36,323 nt of DNA from Longimicrobiaceae bacterium (GTDB lineage Bacteria > Gemmatimonadota > Gemmatimonadetes > Longimicrobiales > Longimicrobiaceae): positions 1 through 36,323 of the forward strand of contig DASRQW010000306.1 of assembly GCA_035696245.1 (NCBI GenBank), written 5' to 3'. A program made the translations under genes and the position numbers. The notes beneath the pieces were generated by a model. It was given only the letters and a program-made list of their open reading frames with translations, had not been told where the DNA came from and searched no databases. Below, one piece after another: positions 16,262 through 26,085 of the stretch (position 1 is the first letter of the stretch; every line of letters starts with the position of its first letter).

Positions 16262-17629
16262 TCACCCCTGCTCGATCTTCGTGAGGGCGCGGTCGATCAC
16301 GTCGATCGCGAAGTCGGCGTCCTCGGCGGTGATGCACATGGGGGGCTTGATGCGGACGACGTTGCCGTCCAGCCCGCCCTTGCCGATCAGCACGCCCATC
16401 TCGCGGCACAGCTCCAGCAGCTCCAGCGTCTCCTGCTTGGCCGGCTCGCGGGTGCCGCGGTCGCGGACGAGCTCCATCCCCAGCATCAGCCCCATGCCGC
16501 GCACGTCGCCGATCAGCCGGTACTTGTGCATCAGCGCCTCCAGCCCCGCCTTGAGCCGCCCGCCCACCACGCGGGAGTTTTCCTGCAGGCCGTCCTCGTC
16601 GATCACGTCCAGCACGGCCATGCCCGCCGCCATGCTCACCGCGTTGCCGCCGTACGTGTTGAAGTGCACGCGCTGGCTCAGCGTCTCCGCGATCTCGCGC
16701 GTGGTGGTCACGGCCGCGAGCGGGATGCCGTTGCCGATGCCCTTCGCCATCGTGACGATGTCCGGCACCACGTCCCAGTTCTGGAATCCCCAGTAGTGCT
16801 CGCCCGTCCGCCCGAAGCCCGTCTGCACCTCGTCCGCGATACACAGGCCGCCCGCCGCGCGCACGGCCCCGTACGCCTCGCGGAAGAAGTTGGGCGCCGA
16901 CGTCGTCGCGCCGCCCACACCCTGGATGGGCTCGGCGATGAACGCGGCGATCTTACCCGGCGTGGAGTAGCGGACGAGGTCGCGGATGTCGTCCACCGTC
17001 CGCGTCGCCACCTCTTCCGGCGTGCCCGTGAACGGGCTGCGGAACGGGTCCGGATTGACGGCGTGGTGGATGCCGTCCGGCCGCACGCCCGGGTACTTCC
17101 ACGTGGAGTGCGACGTGAGCTGCATCGTGGACGGCGACGCACCGTGGTAGGCGTTGCGCAGGGCGATCACGTCGTGGTTGCCGGTGTACAGGCGTGCCAT
17201 CATGATCGCCAGGTCGTTCGCCTCGCTGCCGCTGTTCACGAAGTAGGTCACGTTCAGCCCGTCAGGCATCTTGGACGCGAGCTTCTTGGCGAACTGCGGA
17301 AGGTGCGGGTGCAGGTAGATGGTCGTGGCGTGCTGCAGCGTCTCCGTCTGCCGCTTCACCGCGCCCACGACTTTGGGATGGCAGTGGCCGCACGAGACCG
17401 TGACGATGCCGGCGAACATGTCCAGGTAGCGCTTGCCCGTCTCGTCGAAGAGCCACTGCATGTGGCCCTCCACGATCATGATTGGGTCGCGGTACAGGGT
17501 GAAGACCGCAGGGTTCACGTACTCGCGGCGCATGGCCAGCACCTCGGCGCGCGAGGGGCCAGTGTACGGGCGCGGGCGGTGGTCGCTCGCAGGCATCTGC
17601 ACGGTGGGCTCGGTCAGCAGGTCGGTCAT
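16262..17629 (-). CDS. class III PLP aminotransferase, AGXT2-like (beta-amino acid transaminase)
   Basis: A 455-residue fold-type I aminotransferase close in sequence to alanine-glyoxylate aminotransferase 2. The PLP lysine is K296 in MAKGIGNG and the cofactor aspartate is D266 in ADEVQTGFGRTG. HMQWLFDETGKRYLDMFAGIVTVSCGHCHPKV and VNSGSEANDLA are well kept. It should move the amino group of beta-alanine and beta-aminoisobutyrate to pyruvate or glyoxylate, giving malonate and methylmalonate semialdehyde. Start ATG 17629 (MTDLLTEP) is preferred; the frame is open upstream but that part has no family resemblance. Confidence 0.93.
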   Translation of the reverse strand: MTDLLTEPTVQMPASDHRPRPYTGPSRAEVLAMRREYVNPAVFTLYRDPIMIVEGHMQWLFDETGKRYLDMFAGIVTVSCGHCHPKVVGAVKRQTETLQHATTIYLHPHLPQFAKKLASKMPDGLNVTYFVNSGSEANDLAIMMARLYTGNHDVIALRNAYHGASPSTMQLTSHSTWKYPGVRPDGIHHAVNPDPFRSPFTGTPEEVATRTVDDIRDLVRYSTPGKIAAFIAEPIQGVGGATTSAPNFFREAYGAVRAAGGLCIADEVQTGFGRTGEHYWGFQNWDVVPDIVTMAKGIGNGIPLAAVTTTREIAETLSQRVHFNTYGGNAVSMAAGMAVLDVIDEDGLQENSRVVGGRLKAGLEALMHKYRLIGDVRGMGLMLGMELVRDRGTREPAKQETLELLELCREMGVLIGKGGLDGNVVRIKPPMCITAEDADFAIDVIDRALTKIEQG

Positions 17630-17654
17630 GGCGCGCTCGCAGAAGAGAAAGGCA

Positions 17655-17687
17655 CGCCGGGAGATGCGGGAACGCCGTCTCCCGGCG
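17655..17687 (-). repeat. hairpin between dehydrogenase and aminotransferase genes
   Basis: CGCCGGGAGA (17655-17664) and TCTCCCGGCG (17678-17687) form a 10-base stem with a 13-base loop. It contains a GGGAGATGCG copy and could be an intercistronic processing or stability element. Confidence 0.5.
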
Positions 17688-17721
17688 ATGTCCATCGATG
17701 GATGAAGGTCCTGCCGGGGCG

Positions 17722-18858
17722 TCAGACCGCCGCCGTCACCTCGGCCGCAGCGGGGGCGTAGCCCTCGGCCTCGTAGCCGCCGTGGTACTCGTCGGCCGCG
17801 GGGCGGCGGATCTGCGACTGGCGCACCACGCGGTCGCGCCGCAGCCCTCGGAAGTCCTCCACCGTCTTCCATCCCTTGTCCGCGTTACGCTCCAGGAACT
17901 CGCTGAGCCCGCTGACCAGGTTGCGGATCACGTTCGGGCCCACCGCGCTGTCCAGCATGGCCGCCGTGCACACCTGCACGGTGCCCGCGCCGAGGAGGAA
18001 GTAGCTGAGCGCCTGCGTGAAGTCGCTCACGCCGCCGATGGCCGAGAACGCCTTGTCCGGGAACGCCTGCGTCATCTTCGCCATGTTCGCGAGCGACATC
18101 GGGAGGATCGCCGGGCCGCCCAAACCGCCGCTGGAGACCAGGCCGTCCACGTTGATCTCGAACTCCAGGGAGTTCGGGTCGATGAGCGGCAGCGAGGGGA
18201 AGGTGTTCGACGAGACCACCGCGTCGGCCCCGCTGCGGAAGCAGGCGCCGGCCTCGACCACGATGTCCGCCGTCGCCGGGGTGAGCTTGCACCAAACGGG
18301 GATCTTCGCGACCTCCTTGACGGCGGCCGCGGTGGACGAGACGAGCTCCTGGTCCTTGCCCAGGTTGGCGCCCATGTCCTTCCGGTCCATGTGCGGGCAG
18401 GAGAAGTTCAGCTCCAGCCCGTCCGCCCCGGCGTCCTGGCATCCTTCCGCGAGGAGCTGCCAGTTGCGCATCTCCGCGTCGCTGCCCGAGCCGGCCATGA
18501 TGGAGGCGATGAGCACGCGGTCGGGATACTGCGCCTTGATGTTGCGGATGCGCGGCAGCCACCAGTCCAGCGCCTTGTCGCTGATCAGCTCCCAGTTCCA
18601 CGACGAATGTAGCGCCGCGCCGGGCATCTTCTTCATCGACACGCGGTTGGTCGCCGCCTCGGTGCGCATGAACTTGGTCTTCGCGCCGTAGACGTTCACC
18701 ACCGGGTGCAGGCCGATGGTCTTCGCCACCACCCCGCCCCATCCGTACTCGAAGGCGCGCAGGATGTTGGCCTCGCTCTCCGTCGGCGGCGCCGACGAGA
18801 GGAGGAACGGATTGGGGAAGTGGATGCCGGTGAAGTCGACCGAAGTGTCTGCGCTCAT
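17722..18858 (-). CDS. preA: dihydropyrimidine dehydrogenase catalytic subunit, PreA-like, without Fe-S tail
   Basis: A 378-residue FMN TIM-barrel enzyme of the dihydroorotate/dihydropyrimidine dehydrogenase family that reduces uracil and thymine at the 5,6 bond. The active-site loop ELNFSCPHMDRKDMG carries catalytic C154; VWCKLTP, SSNTF and the FMN-binding GGVSDFTQALSYFLLGAGTVQVCTA are conserved. Start ATG 18858 has GGAGGG upstream. Bacterial PreA normally continues into a ferredoxin-like domain with two 4Fe-4S clusters; here the C-terminus (after about 340) is a short Pro/Ala/Glu tail with no cysteine. The NADH-oxidising PreT subunit is also absent from the window. Electron supply must therefore differ or come from elsewhere. 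Confidence 0.9.
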   Translation of the reverse strand: MSADTSVDFTGIHFPNPFLLSSAPPTESEANILRAFEYGWGGVVAKTIGLHPVVNVYGAKTKFMRTEAATNRVSMKKMPGAALHSSWNWELISDKALDWWLPRIRNIKAQYPDRVLIASIMAGSGSDAEMRNWQLLAEGCQDAGADGLELNFSCPHMDRKDMGANLGKDQELVSSTAAAVKEVAKIPVWCKLTPATADIVVEAGACFRSGADAVVSSNTFPSLPLIDPNSLEFEINVDGLVSSGGLGGPAILPMSLANMAKMTQAFPDKAFSAIGGVSDFTQALSYFLLGAGTVQVCTAAMLDSAVGPNVIRNLVSGLSEFLERNADKGWKTVEDFRGLRRDRVVRQSQIRRPAADEYHGGYEAEGYAPAAAEVTAAV

Positions 18859-18890
18859 CTCGCCCTCCAAGGGTTCGGCACGTCCGCCGC

Positions 18891-18906
18891 GCATCTCGCG
18901 AGATGC
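18891..18906. repeat. 16-base palindrome in the mmsA-preA gap
   Basis: GCATCTCGCGAGATGC is a perfect palindrome in the 83-base gap. It repeats the GAGATGC word seen in the other gaps of this operon. Confidence 0.5.
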
Positions 18907-18941
18907 CGGGCGGTGCGGATTCTACAGCACTCGATCAGGCC

Positions 18942-20399
18942 CTACGACATCCAGTTGACGCCCGCCTCGCGGTTCCACTTGGTTGTCATCTTCTTGCTCT
19001 GCGTCCAGAACTCGATGGAGCCGCGCCCGGTGATGTCGCCCACGCCGAACTTGCTGTCGTTCCAGCCGCCGAACGAGAAGGGCTCACGCGGCACCGGCAC
19101 GCCCACGTTCACGCCCACCATGCCCGCGCTCGCGCGGTCCATGACGTAGCGCGCCATGCCGCCGCTCTCGGTGTAGACCGACGCCGCGTTGCCGTACGGC
19201 GACGCGTTCTCCACGCGGATCGCCGCGTCCACGTCGGGCGTGCGGACGATGGCGAGCACCGGCCCGAACACCTCCTCCTGCGCGATCTTCATCTCCGGCG
19301 TCACGTGGTCGATGATGGTCGGCCCCACGTAGAACCCGCCCTCCTGGCCTTCCACGACGGTGTTCCGGCCATCGACGAGCACCTTCGCCCCCGCCGCCTC
19401 GGCCTCCGCGATGTAGCGCTCGATCCGCTCCTTCGCCTGGGCGGAGATGACCGGGCCGAGCGTCTTGCCCGGCACCACGTCGCGCACGACCTCCACGAGA
19501 CGCTGGACGACGCGGTCCACGTCCGAGACGCCCACCATGACCGAGGCGGCCATGCAGCGCTGGCCCGCGCAGCCGGACATGGAGGCGACCACGTTGCTGG
19601 CCGTCATCTCCACGTCCGCGTCCGGCAGCACGATCAGGTGGTTCTTCGCGCCGCCCAGGCACAGCGCGCGCTTGAGCGTGGCCGTCGCGCGGCGGTAGAC
19701 GATCTTCGCCACCGCCGTGGAGCCGACGAAGGAGACGGCGGAGATCCCGGGATGGTCGCAGATGGCCTCCACCGTCTCGCGCCCTCCGTGCACCACGTTG
19801 AAGACGCCCTCGGGCAGCCCCGCCTCGCGCAGCAGGTCCGCGATGCGGCCGGCGCTGAGGGGGACCAGCTCGCTGGGCTTGAGGATCATGCAGTTGCCCA
19901 GCATCAGGGCGTTCGGCATGCTCCAGTTGGGCACCATGTTGGGAAAGTTGAAGGGCGTGATCGACGCGACCACGCCCACCGGGTGCCGGTCGGTGCGGCA
20001 CTCCACCCCCTTGCTCACCTCCATGACCTCGCCCGCCATCATCTGCGGCAGCGAACAGGCGAACTCCGTCAGCTCCATCGACTTGAGGACCTCAGCCTGC
20101 GCCTCGCCCCACACCTTGCCGTTCTCCTCCTGCACCAGCGCCGTCAGCTCGTCCAGGTTCTGCTCCAGCAGGTTGCGGTAGCGGTAGAAGATCTGCGCCC
20201 GCTCCTTGATGGGCGTGGCCGACCAGCCGGGAAACGCGCGCTGGGCAGACTTCACCGCCTGGTCCACCTCTTCCTGCGACGACAGTGGCACGCGGGAGAT
20301 GACCTGCCCCTCGGCCGGGTTGAACACGTCCAGGTGGCGCAGGTCCTGGGTGTCGACGAAGCGGCCGTCGAGGAAGTTGCGGACGTCGGGATATTTCAT
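18942..20399 (-). CDS. mmsA: CoA-acylating (methyl)malonate-semialdehyde dehydrogenase
   Basis: A 485-residue aldehyde dehydrogenase of the MmsA/IolA group that converts malonate semialdehyde to acetyl-CoA and methylmalonate semialdehyde to propionyl-CoA with NAD+ and CoA. Catalytic cysteine C282 lies in GQRCMAAS, the oxyanion Asn is N152 in PFNFPN, and LGGAKNH replaces the usual ELGG of ordinary aldehyde dehydrogenases, as expected for MmsA. First gene of the operon, with a strong promoter about 120 bases upstream. It completes pyrimidine breakdown to central metabolites. Confidence 0.95.
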   Translation of the reverse strand: MKYPDVRNFLDGRFVDTQDLRHLDVFNPAEGQVISRVPLSSQEEVDQAVKSAQRAFPGWSATPIKERAQIFYRYRNLLEQNLDELTALVQEENGKVWGEAQAEVLKSMELTEFACSLPQMMAGEVMEVSKGVECRTDRHPVGVVASITPFNFPNMVPNWSMPNALMLGNCMILKPSELVPLSAGRIADLLREAGLPEGVFNVVHGGRETVEAICDHPGISAVSFVGSTAVAKIVYRRATATLKRALCLGGAKNHLIVLPDADVEMTASNVVASMSGCAGQRCMAASVMVGVSDVDRVVQRLVEVVRDVVPGKTLGPVISAQAKERIERYIAEAEAAGAKVLVDGRNTVVEGQEGGFYVGPTIIDHVTPEMKIAQEEVFGPVLAIVRTPDVDAAIRVENASPYGNAASVYTESGGMARYVMDRASAGMVGVNVGVPVPREPFSFGGWNDSKFGVGDITGRGSIEFWTQSKKMTTKWNREAGVNWMS

Positions 20400-20524
20400 G
20401 GATGAGCGGGCGATGCGGCTGCGCGCCGGACCCGGAGCGGGCCCTGCGTTCGGTCGCGGAATGTGGAGTCTGGTGGAGTCCGGCGGATGAGGGATCGGCC
20501 GGGCCCTGTAACGGGCTTCCTGCT

Positions 20525-20553
20525 AGGCTACCAGCCCGGCCGGAGCGTGTCAA
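20525..20553 (-). promoter_or_regulatory. promoter of the pyrimidine catabolism operon
   Basis: Minus strand: a perfect -35 TTGACA (20553-20548), 17-base spacer, TAGCCT (20530-20525). The start point would be near 20518, leaving a leader of about 118 bases before mmsA. This is the best sigma-70-type match in the window. Confidence 0.65.
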
Positions 20554-20670
20554 CCCCGTCTTGCCCACGCACTTCGGCGAGCGCTTACAAACGTTCGTTC
20601 GATGCGCTCGATACGCGCCGGGCGGCAGATCGTTGCACGAACGTGACGACGATCGGAAAGTGCCGCCCGC

Positions 20671-22332
20671 TCAGTACCCGGAGGGGTTGAAGGGGGTGAC
20701 GCCGCCCCAGGTGTGGAGAACGACACCCACCTCCTCCATCCAGTTCTGCCATCCGTCCACTGGAAGCCAGATCTCCTGCCCGGCCACGTTCACCTTCGTG
20801 CCGTGGGGGTTCCAGAACGACACTCCCCATACCGCCTCGCCCTGCACCACTTGCGCCGCGAAGTAGCCCTGGTGCACCTTGCCCGTGGCCGTCACCACCG
20901 CGTTGCGGATCTCCCCGTGCTCCGACCCGCCGAGCCCCGTGTTCGGCGAGTAGAAGTAGCTGCCGTTGAACCGGTATTTCCGCCAGGCCGTCGGCACCTG
21001 CACGACCGGCTGCTGCACCTGGGGCGGCTGGAATACCGGCTGCTGGACCACCGGCTGCTGCACGGCGACGGACGATGAGGTGGAGGTCGTCACTCCCTGC
21101 ATCTCCACCACCACGTCGTCGCGGTCGTCGTCGCTGAGCTGCGCCTCGAACTCGCCGTCGTCCGCGTCCTCCTCGTCCTCGTCGCTGTCGGGGTCTTCAA
21201 CGAAGCTCAGCACCCCCAAGGTGATGCCCTTCATCGCCTCTATGTCCGTCTTGGAGGTCTTCGTGTTCACGACCGCGGGCCCGTCGAGCGCGCCCTGGAT
21301 CAGCATCTCCTTGATCAGGTTCAGCAGCCGCTCCTTCGTCTTGGGCCCGGAGATCTTCTTCGCCGCGGTCTTCCCGCGCTTGTTGGCGTTGCGGTACTCC
21401 AGGTGATCGTTCTGCACGCCCGTGAAGCCGCCCAGGACGGCGGCGACGATCGCCGCCGCGGTGGCGGTGCCGCCGTTGGCCGTCACGAACTCCTGGATGA
21501 GGATCTTCTGCTCCAGTGCCGCATCCACCTCCGAGGTCACGACCAGGTCGTACTCGTCCGGTGCGTTGTCCCAGTGGCCGTCGGTGCCCACCGGCTTGCC
21601 GTTCTTGAGTAGGCGGTAGGTCATCGTCTTGGGCACGCCCACCCGGCGCCAGGTGCCCGCGTCGGCGCGGTAGTGCGCGGTCACCTCCACCTCGTCCACC
21701 TTCTTTTTCTTCTTCATCGCTCCCGCCAGCCTCTCCAGCACGCGCCAGGGGCCGGACTGCTGGTTGAGGCTCCACTGCGGGACGATGTTCCACTCCTCGT
21801 CCGCGCCGCCCATCTCCGCCGCCATCATGTGGCCGCGGTCGTACGTGCCGCTGTACATGATCTCGTCGTCCACCGTGCGGGCGGAGCCGGGGAGCTTGCG
21901 TACCTTGGCGTAGCTCTTGTGGAGGCTGGTGAGCACCAGCGGGTTGGGCGTGGCGCCGCGCTTGTTGTCCTCGATCCGGCCCCGGACCCGCGTGGGCCGC
22001 TTGGCGGGGACCGTCACGGCCTGGCCCACCGGGTCCATCGGGTGGCGGTACGTGACCGAGACGTTCTCGTCTTCGTGCTCCAGCACCTCGCGCTGCAACA
22101 CGGAACCGTTGGGTGCCCGGCGCGCCGAGAGCATGCGCGCCACCGCGGCGTTTCCCGCCGTCCGCTGAAGGTGCAGCACGTCGCGGGGGGAAAGCTGCCC
22201 CGCCACCGCCCGCCGCAGGACGGAAGCGTGTTCGGGAGATGGAATCGCGCCCACGGCAGGCACGGACACGGGCGATCGGCGCTCCGAGTCCTTTCCCTGC
22301 CCTACGCTGAGCTTCTGCCGGCTGGGTTCCAT
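20671..22332 (-). CDS. eCIS-cargo-like nuclease toxin candidate
   Basis: A 553-residue protein with no signal peptide. Residues 52-68 read VLHLQRTAGNAAVARML, the LQRxxGNxAV motif that marks proteins loaded into extracellular contractile injection systems and DUF4157-type toxins; another LQRE follows at 79-82. A ββα-metal nuclease signature follows: Y164-DRGH (165-168)-MMAAEMGG, then EEWNIVPQWSLNQQSGPW (179-196), as in NucA/EndoG-like DNA/RNA non-specific endonucleases. After a Lys run (207-211) come helical regions, an acidic stretch (379-409), a Q/P/V-rich linker (424-447) and an aromatic C-terminal domain I do not recognise. No sheath, spike or immunity gene lies nearby. It is probably an effector delivered by machinery elsewhere in the genome; a self-contained nuclease is possible. 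Confidence 0.75.
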   Translation of the reverse strand: MEPSRQKLSVGQGKDSERRSPVSVPAVGAIPSPEHASVLRRAVAGQLSPRDVLHLQRTAGNAAVARMLSARRAPNGSVLQREVLEHEDENVSVTYRHPMDPVGQAVTVPAKRPTRVRGRIEDNKRGATPNPLVLTSLHKSYAKVRKLPGSARTVDDEIMYSGTYDRGHMMAAEMGGADEEWNIVPQWSLNQQSGPWRVLERLAGAMKKKKKVDEVEVTAHYRADAGTWRRVGVPKTMTYRLLKNGKPVGTDGHWDNAPDEYDLVVTSEVDAALEQKILIQEFVTANGGTATAAAIVAAVLGGFTGVQNDHLEYRNANKRGKTAAKKISGPKTKERLLNLIKEMLIQGALDGPAVVNTKTSKTDIEAMKGITLGVLSFVEDPDSDEDEEDADDGEFEAQLSDDDRDDVVVEMQGVTTSTSSSVAVQQPVVQQPVFQPPQVQQPVVQVPTAWRKYRFNGSYFYSPNTGLGGSEHGEIRNAVVTATGKVHQGYFAAQVVQGEAVWGVSFWNPHGTKVNVAGQEIWLPVDGWQNWMEEVGVVLHTWGGVTPFNPSGY

Positions 22333-22366
22333 GCGTGTGCGCGATGAGGTGGGTCGGGTGGGGTTC

Positions 22367-22401
22367 CGAAGCCAGGCTTCGCGAGAGGCGTGAGACGCCT
22401 C
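22367..22401 (-). terminator. double hairpin before the toxin gene
   Basis: Two adjacent inverted repeats, CGAAGCC-A-GGCTTCG (22367-22381) and GAGGCGT-GAG-ACGCCTC (22385-22401), fill the 88-base gap between the DUF1801-like gene and the toxin gene. They may terminate or attenuate read-through. Confidence 0.45.
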
Positions 22402-22420
22402 CCCGCCCGAGTGCGAGCGC

Positions 22421-23134
22421 TCAGCCTTCCAGCACTCGCTTCATCTGGTCGAGCCGGTCCTTCCAGATGGCCTTGAGGCGAGCAGCCTCTTCCTCGGTGC
22501 CGATCTTCATGTGGTCGACCGCGACCGAGCTCTTGGCTTCCCCCTTTGCCGTGAACCGCACGTCGACCGTCGTGCCGTCAGCCCAGCGGGCGCGGACGGA
22601 CTTGCCCGGCGTGCTGCCGCGAATCTCCAGCGGCTCTGGAAGCCAGCGCGCGCGCACCATGTCGTCCGTCCACACAGCGGAGAGCACGTCGGCGGAGACG
22701 TTGACGGTCTTGCTGCCGTAGGCGCGGTAGCCATCCACCGGCGGACCCGCCTCTGCGGCACGTTCGGACCACGACTTGGTGGATGCGGCGACGGCCGCGC
22801 GGAGCAGGTCGTGCAGCGCGGGATCGTCCAGCATCTCCGCCGACTTGATCTTCACGTGGCGCGCGGCCTTGCCCGTGCCCTCCAGCAGGCCGGTCGGATC
22901 GGGCAGGTCCGCGCCCACGAGCTGGATGTTGACGCGCTCCCGGTGCGGCGCCACACCGAACACCATCGCGTTCATCCCCGCCGATTTTCCAAACGTGATG
23001 ATCTTCCAGCCCGTGTGCGCCTTCTCCACCGCGCCCGGCAGGATGCGGCGCGCCAGATCGCACGTCCGCAGCGCGAGATCGCGCACCTCGGGCGAGCAGC
23101 CGGCGAGCAGGTCTTCGATGGTGGCTTCGGGCAT
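22421..23134 (-). CDS. DUF1801-type domain plus SRPBCC-like C-terminal domain
   Basis: A 237-residue cytoplasmic protein. The N-terminal two-thirds resemble the DUF1801/YdhG fold (EDLLAGCSPEVRDLALRTCDLARRILPGA, then FGVAPHRERVNIQLVGA and KIKSAEMLDDPALHDLLRAA). The last 90 residues (KTVNVSADVLSAVWTDDMVRARWL ... AIWKDRLDQMKRVLEG) look like a shortened AHSA1/SRPBCC ligand-binding domain. ATG at 23134 has GAGGAAA four bases away and lies nine bases after the hicB stop, so it is co-translated with the toxin-antitoxin pair. Function is unknown. Confidence 0.75.
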   Translation of the reverse strand: MPEATIEDLLAGCSPEVRDLALRTCDLARRILPGAVEKAHTGWKIITFGKSAGMNAMVFGVAPHRERVNIQLVGADLPDPTGLLEGTGKAARHVKIKSAEMLDDPALHDLLRAAVAASTKSWSERAAEAGPPVDGYRAYGSKTVNVSADVLSAVWTDDMVRARWLPEPLEIRGSTPGKSVRARWADGTTVDVRFTAKGEAKSSVAVDHMKIGTEEEAARLKAIWKDRLDQMKRVLEG

Positions 23135-23142
23135 CCGTTTCC

Positions 23143-23358
23143 TCAGGCGGCGTGGACCTCTACGTACTCGCTGCTCGCGGCGGGAGGCGGCACCGGCAGC
23201 CCATCTTCGTGCAGCGACTCGATGTGCATCTCGATCGCCTCCTGGATAAGCTCCAGTGCCTCGGCCCGTGTCTCGCCGACCGCGACGCATCCCGGCAGGT
23301 CCGGAACATGAGCGCCGTAGCTGTTCCTTCCGCGCTCCACCACGACCATATAACGCAT
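23143..23358 (-). CDS. hicB: HicB-like antitoxin
   Basis: A 71-residue partial RNase H-fold protein: MRYMVVVERGRNSYGAHVPDLPGCVAVGETRAEAL with the typical PDLPGC segment, then a helix and a short Pro-rich end. In HicAB systems it binds and inhibits the HicA mRNA interferase. It lacks the C-terminal DNA-binding domain of longer HicB proteins. Start ATG 23358 is set by AGGAGG six bases upstream; an ATG 16 codons earlier would add a basic extension over that site. Confidence 0.9.
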   Translation of the reverse strand: MRYMVVVERGRNSYGAHVPDLPGCVAVGETRAEALELIQEAIEMHIESLHEDGLPVPPPAASSEYVEVHAA

Positions 23359-23409
23359 CCAACGCCTCCTGCGGCTACGTGATTCCCAGATCCGCTCGCC
23401 GGGCACGAC

Positions 23410-23595
23410 TCAGCGCAACCCCGCCTGCTTCAAGATACTGAGCATCGTTCCGGGCGGAAGGTCCAGGGACGGCTTGCCAGCAACGGTCACCGTTCCGGGC
23501 TTCAAGGGGTGTTTCAGCTGGCGATGACTACCACGCATACGAGCGAGATACCACCCGTCCCCCTCGAGAAGCCGCAGCACGTCCCTCACGTTCAT
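23410..23595 (-). CDS. hicA: HicA mRNA interferase toxin
   Basis: A 61-residue dsRBD-like toxin that cleaves mRNA on translating ribosomes. The catalytic His is H24 in RMRGSHRQLKHP, and the C-terminal DLPPGTMLSILKQAGL is highly typical. Full length for the family. It begins 18 bases after the pccB stop and 51 bases before hicB, in the usual toxin-first order, so the pair may depend on pccB transcription. Confidence 0.93.
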   Translation of the reverse strand: MNVRDVLRLLEGDGWYLARMRGSHRQLKHPLKPGTVTVAGKPSLDLPPGTMLSILKQAGLR

Positions 23596-23613
23596 CGGCG
23601 GGAGCTCCGCGGC

Positions 23614-25164
<1,551 letters not shown>

Positions 25165-25392
25165 CGAGCGTCTTCCGTGGTCTCGGGTGTTGGCCGTTCT
25201 CGCCCGCCGGCGACGAAAGGCGGCAATCTAACTCGCGGCCCGCGCTCCCGCACGTACGCGGCGGCGTCTTACCGTCCGCTGAATCCTCCCACCCGGCGCC
25301 GACGTAGGGCGGGCAAGCCGCGCTCCGGCCCGTATCGCGGAAGCGGCTGCATCTACAGAAACTCACTCCGACAGAACAGGCGGGAGGCCGAG

Positions 25393-25929
25393 ATGGCGAA
25401 GAGCTTTGGCGAACGGATCGTGGGCGCGGCGATGCTGGACGTGGCTACGTACGAGGAGGTCGAGGCGGACGTCACCGCCACGCCGCAGGCCGCGGGCGTG
25501 GTCGCCCTGGTTGCCGCGGCCGGAGCCATCGGGGGGATGCACGGCGGCGGGCACGGCATGATCGGCGGCATCGTCACGGCCTTCATCGGCTGGGCGGTGT
25601 GGTCCGGCGTGACCTACCTGGTGGGCACCAAGCTGTTCGACGGCACGGCGGACTGGGGCGAGATGCTGCGCACGCTAGGCTTCGCGCAGGCGCCGGGGCT
25701 GCTGGGCGTGCTGGCCTTCCTGCCGCTCCTGGGCAGGCTGGTGGCGGTGGTCGTCGGCATCTGGTCGCTGGTCGCGTGCATCGTCGCCATCCGGCAGGCC
25801 CTGGACATCTCGACCGGCAAGGCGATCGCGACGGCCGTGGTGGCGGTGATCGCGATGGCCTGTGTCGGCATGCTGCTCGCGATCCTCGGCATCGGCGCCG
25901 GTTTCGCTGCCTTCAGCATCGTCCATTGA
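25393..25929 (+). CDS. Yip1-family integral membrane protein
   Basis: A 178-residue protein with four or five hydrophobic segments (about 36-50, 57-77, 100-118, 120-135, 143-175). The cytoplasmic start MAKSFGERIVGAAMLDVATYEEVEAD and the W-G-E-M-L-R-T-LGFAQAPGLLGVL segment resemble bacterial YIP1/YckC-like proteins of unknown function. GGGAGG five bases before ATG 25393 fixes the start. Divergent from pccB and followed by a strong hairpin, so it is a single-gene unit. Confidence 0.8.
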   Translation: MAKSFGERIVGAAMLDVATYEEVEADVTATPQAAGVVALVAAAGAIGGMHGGGHGMIGGIVTAFIGWAVWSGVTYLVGTKLFDGTADWGEMLRTLGFAQAPGLLGVLAFLPLLGRLVAVVVGIWSLVACIVAIRQALDISTGKAIATAVVAVIAMACVGMLLAILGIGAGFAAFSIVH

Positions 25930-25968
25930 TGGCGAAGCCGACGGGCTGAGCGCCACAAGGCTAGACGG

Positions 25969-26004
25969 AGACGGGGCACGAGATCGCATCTCGTGCCCCG
26001 TCTT
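25969..26004 (+). terminator. intrinsic terminator after the Yip1-like gene
   Basis: Arms 25971-25984 and 25988-26001 are perfectly complementary over 14 bases with a CGC loop, and two or three further pairs extend the base. CTTCTTC follows. It may also catch transcripts of the converging lipoprotein gene. Confidence 0.75.
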
Positions 26005-26085
26005 CTTCTATCCATCGAAGTTCGCGCATCTCCCGGTCCATGGTGATGCTGGCGGCCGGCCCGACGATCCCCGCCCGCCGGTGGG

